40,756 bases of DNA from positions 1 through 40,756 of IMG/VR virus record IMGVR_UViG_3300017783_000063, one strand, 5' to 3'. The position numbers and the translations under genes were made by a program. This DNA comes from a virus. Below the pieces are notes generated by a model. The model worked only from the letters and a program-made list of their open reading frames with translations. It had not been told where the DNA came from and searched no databases. Shown in pieces: positions 26,900 through 35,500 of the stretch (within the stretch, counting starts at the first letter, position 1; every line of letters starts with the position of its first letter).

Positions 26900-29800
26900 C
26901 GTCGCAAGAACCGACACCTTTGAAATTCAAAGGACTAAGATTAACGAAATTGGAGATCAAATTTTTAATGTCACTGCTGGCGGTAGTGACTTATCTACTG
27001 GTCTTTTAAAACTAGGTGATGGAACTAGATTTAATCCATCTCTGGCATTTACATCTGACGCAGAGCTTGGTATCTACAAACCATCACAAGATACTATTGG
27101 TTTTGTAGCAAATACAAAAAAATTATTTGATATCTCTGATATCAATTTAAAATCTTACAAAAATCTTCTTTTACAGAAGAATATTATTACCACAGAAAGT
27201 CTTGTTATTACCAGCAGTGGTTCTGGATATGACGAAGGAACTTATTCAGACATTCCTCTCCTTGGAGGAACTGGTGATGGTGCCAAAGTAGAATTTGAAG
27301 TTGTAGGTTTCAGTGGCACAACTACAAATATTGGTGCTAACTATAACGATGGTCAGTTTACTGGCATTGATCTTATTGGTGGTACTGGTACAGGTGCGGT
27401 ATGTGCATTTGATGTTGACCTCCTCGATGGTGCTATCACAAACGGAGGTACTGGATATCCACCAGGATCATGGACAGGGGTTCCTGTTACTGGAGGAAGT
27501 GGTACAAACGCATCTCTAAATGTTACCGTTACTGGTACTACAGATATTACTGGCAACATTTCAAATGCTGGTAGTGGATATACACAGGGTGTATATGCTC
27601 AGACTGATGTTTATAACGTTCCTAGGCAGACATATGTAGTAGGAACAACTAATAATGCTAGTCCTCCCCCAAATGAACTTTACACTATTGATGGCAATAC
27701 ACAGCAAGCATTAACATTAGAGATTGGTAATACTTACAGATTTGATGTATCAGATCCATTATTATCAACTCACCCATTGTATTTTCATGGTTCTGGAGTT
27801 CTAGATGCTCTACCCCCAGAAGATTTTACTGTTGTAAGAAATGGATTAGAAGGAAATGCTGGTTCTTTTGCTGACCTAGTTATTCATGACACAGCATCTG
27901 TACAGCAAATTGGATACGGTTGTGCTGCCCACGCTGGAATGGGATCTACCATTTCCGTTGTTTCTGGTTCTCCATCAAATTCTGGTAGAGGTGCTACAGC
28001 TAATGTTACTGTAGATGCTAATGGTAATGTAACAGACGTTATTTTTACTCAGACTGGTGAAGGATATACAGCAGGAGATGTTCTTGAGTTTATCAGCGCA
28101 CAAATTGGTGGAGGTAGTGGAGCAACATATAGCATCACTGGAATATCATACAACAGTACTGTTTCTTCTGCTTCTATTGATACAGTGGGACAAAATTATG
28201 TTGTAAATGATGTCATAGGAGTTGATAATACTTTCTTTGGTGGATTTGGTAGTGGATTTGAATTCACTGTAACTACAAACCCAGGAAAAGTTTCCAATCT
28301 TGATATCACATCATATGGTTCTGGATATACAACAGGAGATTTATTAAATCTACCAGTAGGTGTAACAGGATTAACTACAGTTTTGCCAGGTGAAGTTACT
28401 GGAATTTCTACTACACTAACTGCTGGTCAATCACAGATCACTGTTGCTGACACTTCCAATCTCCAAATTGGAATGAATGTATTCAATGGTCCTGGTGATG
28501 TTGGATTTGTTGCTCAGGGTTGTGTAATTCAAAGTATTGACAGTGGTACTACTTTAACAATGTCATTCCCAGCAGATATCTCTGGTGCGGCAAACTTAAC
28601 ATTCTCATCTCCGAATACAACTTTAATTAATGTAACATCAGTTGTTGGCATTGCTATTGGCGACTCGGTTTCGCAAACTGCTGGTAACGGCGCATTGACC
28701 GCAGGCACTACTGTTAGTAGCATCGATGCTGTAGCTCTGACAATTATACTAAGTACCGCTCCATCCTCTCCTGGTAGTGCTACGTTGTCATTCTCACCAT
28801 CGTTTGGTGTTGGCACTACTCCATTTGAGTATAGAATCGATGTTTTAGGAGCAGTAAAAACAGTTGAAGTTTCTGATGGCGGTAATGGATATTCTGTAAC
28901 TGACTTGCTAAGTGTAAGTCCATCAGATCTTATTCAATCAATTACAAAAGTAGTTAAATTTTATAGCACACAAACACTGACATTCAGTGGCACTGTTCCT
29001 AACAGTGCTATGTCTGCTGGTGATACTATCAAACAAAGAGATGGTGCTGTAGTACAGGTTACATTGACAGCTGGTGCTGCTGTGCTAGCAGAAGCAAATA
29101 ATACATATAATGGTGTCTCTGCTACTGGAGGTAGTGGAAGCGGACTTACTGTAGATGTTGTTCGTGGTGGGGATGGATCACCATCAGCTATTGTAAATGC
29201 TACTGGTTTTGATTATGTCCAAGGAGAAACCGTAACAGTTTCTGGTAGTTTACTTGGTGGTGTAAGTCCAGGTGACGACTTAACATTAGAAATTTCCAGT
29301 ATTACAACATTCGATAATCAAGATATTATTGCCGTACAATCCTCGGGTAGCAATATTCAAAGTATTGTTGTTGCTAATTTAACACAAGCTATTAATACTA
29401 CTTTTGGCGCTGGTGATGTCTCTGTTGTAAATAGCGGAAATACATCATACACTATCGCTACTGCTTCTGCGGAAGGTGGAGACTACAAAATTTTAATCGA
29501 TGATGTCTTTGTTCCCAATCTCACCCTCTATGTTGGCAGCACATATGATTTTGATCTAACAGATGCTTCTAACGCTACACACAATTTTTCATTATCCTCA
29601 TTTGAAGGTGGCGACAAAGCACCATCATTCTATAGCGGAATTGCTTGTACTCTAGAAGATACCTCAACTACACTAACAGTAGCTACAACAAATAACCTTG
29701 CTGTTGGCATGACTGTATCATCCCAAGGTGATGGAAGTTTATCAACAGGAACAAAAGTTGTCAGCATCGATAGTTTAACAACTCTAACTATTGACAGAGT

Positions 29801-32018
29801 TCCAACTAGTGGTGGAGCATCTATTCTAACCTTTACTGGTTCTGAGTATACCGATGGTGTTACTAGAGAAAATAATATTCTTAAAATTAAAGTAATTTCA
29901 TCAACGCCAACTCTATACTACTACGATTCTGGAGATACTGGAGATGATGATGCTGGATTTAACTTTGGTACAGCAGCAACTTTAACAGTTGATCCAAACA
30001 ATCCCAAAACTTTTGGTAGTGGATTCCAAGCAGAAGTTATAAGTGTAGAAAGTACAGATATTGTTGTATCTAATGTAGATACAGGTAATGTTTCTGCTGT
30101 ATCTTTCACTGCTACCGAGCTAGTTACTACTCTTGATGCTTCTGTATCTGGCACATTAACTGCCCCAGATATCAATGGAACAGATTTAGAAATTTCTACC
30201 ATTACCAGCACTGCTGGAATTGTATTAACTACAGCATCTACATTCTTTATTCAGTCAAATATTGATGTATACAATCCAGATACAAGCACATCTACATTAT
30301 CTATAAGTCTGATTGATGGCAATTTAACTACTCAGGGTCAATTAAAAACCTTTAGTGATATTAATGTCAACGATCAAATTGAAATCGAGACAAACGAGAT
30401 TCGTAGTTTAGGAAGTAACGATCTTAAGTTTGTTCCAGCATCAGGAAGAATTGCCAACTTTGCTACTGACAGTGCTCTACAAATTCCAGTTGGAGATACA
30501 AGTGCTAGACCACCATCAAATTTACTAGCAAATGGTCAAATCAGATTCAATATTGATACACAGCAGTATGAAGGATACAATGCTCTAAACACAGCATGGT
30601 CTTCTCTTGGCGGTGTTAGAGACCTAGATGGAAATACTTTCATTAAAGCAGAAGAAACTGTAGGTGCTAACGATAACACACTATGGTTTATTAATGATGG
30701 TATTAATACGATCAAGATTACAAATGAGTTTCTTGAGTTTGTAAATTGTAAGAAAATTTCTTCTAGTAATACAAACGCTCCATCATACATTGAATGGAAT
30801 GCGAATACACCTGTAAATCTTGGGGAATACTTAAAGTACAAGAACAATCTTTATGAAGTAACTGTTGCTGGTACTACTTCTACTTCTGGCAGTGAACCAA
30901 CACATACCACTGGAGCACAACTAAACAATACCGCAGAACTTACATTCTGGGGTCCTGCAGTTGCTTCTCTTAGATTTGAAGAAATTCTGGATATTGAAAT
31001 TGATCCAACTGGTTCTTCTCCACTACTGATTAATGGTGATTTAAGACTTACTGAGAATGCTATTAAAACTGACATTAGCGACCTTATCCTACAACCAAAT
31101 AGTGGTAAAAAATTAGTAATTGATGCTAATACTTCTTTAGTATTACCATCTGGTGCTGATGGAGATAGGGGAGCAGCAGTAGTAGGTTCTGTTCGTTTCA
31201 ACACATCATCCATCCAATATGAGGGTTATGACGGAACCAACTGGGGTTCTCTTGGTGGTGTTAAGGACGTTGATCAAAATACATTTATCATTCCAGAAAC
31301 TGCTCCTGGTGCTAATGAAAATATTTTATACTTCTACAATGATGGTAACAATACTCTCCAGTTAACAACTACAAGACTTGACTTCCTTGCTATTGATACT
31401 ATCAGATCGGTAACAACTGACGAACTTGAAGTTACCGCATCTCTAGTAACATTTGATGCTGCTACTACAACATTAGATAATACATCATTAACGACAACAT
31501 TCTTACATACCAATAAGCAATACTTTGATATTGGTCTTTCTAGTGGTTTAACTGTAGATCCTGTTTTACGATTAGATAATGTAGGAGATGTATATTTTAA
31601 TACAAATTTTGGTACTGGTAATTTCCAGGGAGTTAAAGTATTTGACAGTGATCTAAAAGAGTTTGAACTAGCAGATATCAAATTACTAACAGACAAGATT
31701 ACCCTTGTTAAGGGAACTTCCAACAATGGAAGCACTCTTCTTTATAACAATGCTAGCGAAGAAGCAGCAAGGACAACTGTAGTTGCTCACGATCCAACTA
31801 CAAATGAGAAAGAGTTTATCGAGTTTGGTATTGTTGATGATGGCACAGATGTATATGCTACCGAGTATGGTAACGTTAGAACTGGAACTCAACTAATCAT
31901 TGCGACTTTTGAAGTTACCGCTTCTAACAACATCAGACTAAATATTGAATTGGGGTCTGGTGTCGCACCAACAAACAATGTCAACATCACATTCTCATCA
32001 AACGTAATTAAGAAGTAA
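26886..32018 (+). CDS. Modular virion structural protein with cupredoxin-like domains
   Basis: The 1,710-residue protein opens MPAINVARTDTFEIQRTKIN and GGSDLSTGLLKLGDGTRFNP, an N-terminus I associate with cyanophage structural proteins. Then, in order: glycine-turn repeats (about 110-240, such as GSGYDEGTYSDIPLLGGTG); a cupredoxin-like domain (about 244-360) with H296, H301, C346, H349 and M352; more turn repeats; two VGM/SID-type modules (about 510-630); a second cupredoxin-like domain (about 865-1025) lacking the ligands and holding a nested module; a VRFNT/SLGGV module (about 1213-1285); a carbohydrate-binding-like stretch (about 1300-1360); a second SLGGV module (about 1435-1502); and a beta-rich C-terminus. 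It overlaps the preceding gene by 14 bp. A baseplate-fibre or fibre role is likely from content and position. No catalytic motif is seen. Confidence 0.78.
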   Translation: MPAINVARTDTFEIQRTKINEIGDQIFNVTAGGSDLSTGLLKLGDGTRFNPSLAFTSDAELGIYKPSQDTIGFVANTKKLFDISDINLKSYKNLLLQKNIITTESLVITSSGSGYDEGTYSDIPLLGGTGDGAKVEFEVVGFSGTTTNIGANYNDGQFTGIDLIGGTGTGAVCAFDVDLLDGAITNGGTGYPPGSWTGVPVTGGSGTNASLNVTVTGTTDITGNISNAGSGYTQGVYAQTDVYNVPRQTYVVGTTNNASPPPNELYTIDGNTQQALTLEIGNTYRFDVSDPLLSTHPLYFHGSGVLDALPPEDFTVVRNGLEGNAGSFADLVIHDTASVQQIGYGCAAHAGMGSTISVVSGSPSNSGRGATANVTVDANGNVTDVIFTQTGEGYTAGDVLEFISAQIGGGSGATYSITGISYNSTVSSASIDTVGQNYVVNDVIGVDNTFFGGFGSGFEFTVTTNPGKVSNLDITSYGSGYTTGDLLNLPVGVTGLTTVLPGEVTGISTTLTAGQSQITVADTSNLQIGMNVFNGPGDVGFVAQGCVIQSIDSGTTLTMSFPADISGAANLTFSSPNTTLINVTSVVGIAIGDSVSQTAGNGALTAGTTVSSIDAVALTIILSTAPSSPGSATLSFSPSFGVGTTPFEYRIDVLGAVKTVEVSDGGNGYSVTDLLSVSPSDLIQSITKVVKFYSTQTLTFSGTVPNSAMSAGDTIKQRDGAVVQVTLTAGAAVLAEANNTYNGVSATGGSGSGLTVDVVRGGDGSPSAIVNATGFDYVQGETVTVSGSLLGGVSPGDDLTLEISSITTFDNQDIIAVQSSGSNIQSIVVANLTQAINTTFGAGDVSVVNSGNTSYTIATASAEGGDYKILIDDVFVPNLTLYVGSTYDFDLTDASNATHNFSLSSFEGGDKAPSFYSGIACTLEDTSTTLTVATTNNLAVGMTVSSQGDGSLSTGTKVVSIDSLTTLTIDRVPTSGGASILTFTGSEYTDGVTRENNILKIKVISSTPTLYYYDSGDTGDDDAGFNFGTAATLTVDPNNPKTFGSGFQAEVISVESTDIVVSNVDTGNVSAVSFTATELVTTLDASVSGTLTAPDINGTDLEISTITSTAGIVLTTASTFFIQSNIDVYNPDTSTSTLSISLIDGNLTTQGQLKTFSDINVNDQIEIETNEIRSLGSNDLKFVPASGRIANFATDSALQIPVGDTSARPPSNLLANGQIRFNIDTQQYEGYNALNTAWSSLGGVRDLDGNTFIKAEETVGANDNTLWFINDGINTIKITNEFLEFVNCKKISSSNTNAPSYIEWNANTPVNLGEYLKYKNNLYEVTVAGTTSTSGSEPTHTTGAQLNNTAELTFWGPAVASLRFEEILDIEIDPTGSSPLLINGDLRLTENAIKTDISDLILQPNSGKKLVIDANTSLVLPSGADGDRGAAVVGSVRFNTSSIQYEGYDGTNWGSLGGVKDVDQNTFIIPETAPGANENILYFYNDGNNTLQLTTTRLDFLAIDTIRSVTTDELEVTASLVTFDAATTTLDNTSLTTTFLHTNKQYFDIGLSSGLTVDPVLRLDNVGDVYFNTNFGTGNFQGVKVFDSDLKEFELADIKLLTDKITLVKGTSNNGSTLLYNNASEEAARTTVVAHDPTTNEKEFIEFGIVDDGTDVYATEYGNVRTGTQLIIATFEVTASNNIRLNIELGSGVAPTNNVNITFSSNVIKK
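27615..27966 (+). other. Cupredoxin-like domain with putative type-1 copper site
   Basis: Residues about 244-360 of the 1,710-residue protein show the strand pair LTLEIGNTYRFDVSD, then HPLYFH (H296, H301), then YGCAAHAGMG (C346, H349, M352). A His upstream and a C-x(2)-H-x(2)-M loop downstream is the arrangement of type-1 copper ligands; plastocyanin has C-x(2)-H-x(4)-M. Copper binding is inferred, not shown. Confidence 0.55.
29470..29965 (+). other. Degenerate cupredoxin-like domain with a nested module
   Basis: Residues about 865-1025 repeat the layout of the first copy: LTLYVGSTYDFDLTDASNAT then H899, and later TPTLYYYDSGDTGDD at about 1008. The Cys-His-Met loop is replaced by acidic and small residues. 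Between the two halves lies a complete VGM/SID module (about 929-976, LAVGMTVSSQGDGSLSTGTK). Confidence 0.5.
30523..30750 (+). repeat. VRFNT/SLGGV module, copy 1
   Basis: Residues about 1213-1285 read GQIRFNIDTQQYEGYNAL, then WSSLGGVRDLDGNTFI, then LWFINDGINTIKI. The same order occurs at 31188-31390. Similar sequences are common in phage fibres and look like beta-structured shaft or knob units. Confidence 0.6.
31188..31390 (+). repeat. VRFNT/SLGGV module, copy 2
   Basis: Residues about 1435-1502 read GSVRFNTSSIQYEGYDGTNW, then GSLGGVKDVDQNTFIIPE, then LYFYNDGNNTLQL, matching copy 1 position by position. Confidence 0.6.
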
Positions 32019-32019
32019 T

Positions 32020-32520
32020 ATGGCAACCACAAAGGAAAAATTTGATTCTATAAGTGGATTTTCTGTTGATAAAACAGTTGTTGTTGATGAATTTAGAAAT
32101 GGTAAAGATCTGAATACGTTAGAGATTAAAAACTCTTTCTTTTCTGACAGTAGTACCACCAACTATATTCTTCGTGGAATTAATACCACAATTCTCCAAT
32201 TAGATGATGTTGGTACACAAATACCAATTGGCAACAGCACATTGAATTTTGTCACAGGTCACATTATTGCTGCGAATCCACAGGGTTCTGTTTATTCAGC
32301 AAAACTGGAGACAGTAGTATCCAGTGACTCTGCAGGTAATACAACTGTTCTATCAAGTTTTAGAACGGTTATTAAAGATGATATTCCATCTGGACAAACT
32401 TGGAATATTGAACCATTGGGATCTACCAATCGTTTTAGTTATACAACAACAAGAGCAGGTACAACAAATTTAATTAAATGGTGTGTTTCAACTCAGGTTG
32501 TTAGTGTTCAGTGGAGTTGA
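32020..32520 (+). CDS. Unrecognised 166-residue protein
   Basis: ATG 32020 follows the stop codon of the 1,710-residue gene by one base. The protein starts MATTKEKFDSISGFSVDKTV and is rich in Ser, Thr, Val and predicted beta strands, with a single Cys near the end (WCVSTQVVSVQWS). There is no signal peptide, membrane segment or catalytic motif. Size, beta content and position between two fibre-like genes suggest a small structural or fibre-joining protein, perhaps standing where T4 has gp11 or another short tail component, but there is no sequence reason to equate them. The gene is followed by a 43-base gap with a putative promoter. Confidence 0.75.
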   Translation: MATTKEKFDSISGFSVDKTVVVDEFRNGKDLNTLEIKNSFFSDSSTTNYILRGINTTILQLDDVGTQIPIGNSTLNFVTGHIIAANPQGSVYSAKLETVVSSDSAGNTTVLSSFRTVIKDDIPSGQTWNIEPLGSTNRFSYTTTRAGTTNLIKWCVSTQVVSVQWS

Positions 32521-32522
32521 TG

Positions 32523-32529
32523 CTAAATA
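32523..32529 (+). promoter_or_regulatory. Possible late promoter CTAAATA before the fibre gene
   Basis: TGCTAAATATATATTAGG lies just after the stop codon of the 166-residue gene and 34 bases before ATG 32564. The core CTAAATA equals the motif at 18498 and differs by one base from ATAAATA. The gap has no terminator. Confidence 0.45.
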
Positions 32530-32563
32530 TATATTAGGAAAATAGGCGCAGGTAGTCAGCACC

Positions 32564-35500
32564 ATGAGTTTTAATATCAATTCCGATAAAGAGTTTATTA
32601 GGGGTTCAAAACCACAACTCATCGGTGATAATGAACTTACTGTTAGAGGTGGAACAGGATCCCTAGAAAGGGAAATCCTGCGAACACAGCTCGATAGTGA
32701 CACTGGTCTACCTCGTGTAGGTATTAACCGAACTGGACAGAGAGTCAACAATATTGAAATCGTTGAAGGGGGTGTTGGATACACTAGTATCCCTACTATT
32801 ACAGTAGATCCACCAACTACTGCTGGTGGTATCCAAGCACTTGCTTCTGCGTTTATTTTTAACGGTCAAGTTGTTAACATCGCTATCAATAACCCTGGTA
32901 GTGGATATACAGAAGCACCAAATGTTACTATTACTGGTGGTTTTGGTGCTGGTTGCGAACTTAATGCAGTTCTTGACACCGTTGATTTTGAACTTGATAT
33001 CAATGGTGCTATTAGAACCTCAACATCTATCATCTCTGACACAGCAAGAGTTTTAAACCTTGACATTGATAACTTTGTTACTCCTGACTTAGCTTTAAGA
33101 GGTCCACACCTTAAAACATACATAAACGGTACGGGTAACTTATACCCAACCCAACCAAAGATTTTCCAAAAGAACGAGTATGTATACTTTGGTGGTAATG
33201 TATACCAGGCATTAAATAGTGGAGAGGCAACTGTTATCGCTCCCGTCCACACCACTGGTATCGAACTTAACGGAGAAGTTAACTTCCAACACATTGGTTT
33301 CCGTGTTGATGATGCCAATGCTCTTGGATTTGGAGAAACAGGAGAAGCTGGATTATTCCCAAGATCTATTACTCCTTTGCTTGGAGATAGATCAGACAAG
33401 ATTGCTACTACAGAATACGTCCTCAACCTAGCAACGAATGACGTTGGTGGTCGTATCTATGTTTCAGAACAGATTGGTTCTGACTTAAATGATGGACGTT
33501 CCGCTGTTGCTCCTGTCAGAACTATTAAGAAAGCAGCGCAATTAGCGTGGGCAACTCCTGGTGTTAAAGAGACACTTATTGTTTCGGGTGGAGATTATGT
33601 AGAAGATAACCCAATCTCTTTACCTCCTGATGCGTCAGTTGTTGGTGATAACCTTCGTCTTGTTATCATCAGACCAGGAAATCCTGGTAAGCACATTTTC
33701 AAGTTTGGTGATAAAAACTATGTTATTGGCGTAACATATAGAGACAGAGTTGATGCTAATGGAGATGCTGTCTCTACATGGGACTTCGCAATGGTCTTTG
33801 ACGACAAACAGAGAGTTGTCTTAGATTACGAAGTTAATGGAGACTTTGGAGTTTCGTTCCCAATTGGTCATCAAATCTTTGGTCCTGATCAGTTTAGATT
33901 AGGATTCCAGCAGAATGGTGGTGGGTCATCACTACAAGTAGGAACACAAGTTGTTGGTGTTAACCAAGGTGCTGTTGCTGACGTTATTGGTATTGATTAT
34001 ACCACTACAATTGGTCCGAGCGCATTCCTTTCTGGTAACGTAGATGTAAGAGCAATTAGTGGTTCTATTGTTGAAGGTGAACAATTTAGATACATCACAT
34101 CAATTACTACAGGATCTGCTTTAGGACTAACAATTACTGAGACTATTGGAAATAATGGTTTTAGAACAACTACTGATCCTACTGGTATTATTGCTGCTGG
34201 GGATTATATCTACCTGGATGACACCGATGATTCCAGTTTTACAAATGGATATTTTCAAGTATTCACTGTTATTGCTGATCCTAACGGCGCGACTTTCTAC
34301 GATGTTACGGTAATTCCTGTTTTTGGATCTACTGGTTGGGACACAACACAAGCAGAAACAATTAATATCAATGCTGCTTCAGCAACATTTTTTACCTTTG
34401 ATACAATTTCTCTAAAATCAATTAGAGCAGAAGGTGAGGTTGTTTCCGTTGGGGAGGATTTAACCGCAACTTTACCTATTCAGAGAATTGACTTCTCTCA
34501 GCAAGGTTCATTTACAGATGGTCTACAAAGCGATCAGTTTGGTACCTCAGAGGACTTAGGTGGTATTGTATTCTACACCAATGAACTAGTTGGCAGAAGC
34601 AATATCCACGATTTTAGGGAAGGTGAAGAGATTACTATCGCTGGTCTTCCAACAACAACTCCCGACTTGTCGTTCCTTAACGGCAAACAGAGAATTTATA
34701 AAGTTCTGGAAGATGCTGACGGTAGAGCAAGAAGATTTGTAATTCCAAAAAAAGCACCAGCAATTAATGACTCAAACTTTGACCCAGGTCAATTTGCTAC
34801 GGTAAGCACATATTCTAGAAGCGTAACTCTATCGTTACTAAACAGTCCAAACACATTCCCACTATCAACTCCAGTAGAGAGAAGATATCAGGATGCTTGT
34901 AATTTAATTAGAAATAACAGAGATTTTATTGCTGAAGAAGTTGTTGGTAGAATCAACAACGAATTTAAGAAAGAGTACTACTCAGTATATGATATCTCAG
35001 GAAATGACTTTAAGATATATCTTGGTCCTTCTAGATTTGAACATACGTATGATTCTCTCAATCCAACAGGAACTGTAACAGTTGGTGGAGTAAATTATAC
35101 TATTACAGATTTTGTTTATGACCACTCACTTACTGGTGTAGCTACAATTACAACAACTGTTGTTATTCCAGCATTAGCAGAAGATAATATTGTACAACTT
35201 GCTGGTATTCAGGTAACATGTAGCAATGGAACTAAAATATACCCAAGTTTCAATATTCCAACTAGTGACGATGAGTGTAAGCAAGATATCAATCACTTCC
35301 TTAATGCTCTAGTTAGAGACTTAGAATTTGGATCTAACCATAATATTCTTGAAGCTGCTCAGAAGTATATTGTTAATGGCAAAATTGCGTACATCGAAGA
35401 TGAAATTATTCAAAATGTTCGTGCTATTGAGTATACTAAAGAACTAGTAATCTATGCGATGTGTAACTGGAGAACTGGCAACAGAACTCCAAGTGATCCT

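Noticed and set aside
32826-33056. Leucine-rich + strand frames in the fibre and other giant genes (also 12618-12887, 25572-25847)
   Set aside because: They are the out-of-frame readings of Ser/Thr/Ala-rich coding sequence and have no independent start signals.
32866-33426. 186-codon minus-strand frame inside the fibre gene
   Set aside because: It is fully embedded in a long, well-supported + strand gene and is rich in Pro, Ser and Val, as expected of a shadow frame. The other minus-strand frames in the window (for example 15179-15592, 30851-31213, 31334-31735, 40237-40653) were dropped for the same reason.
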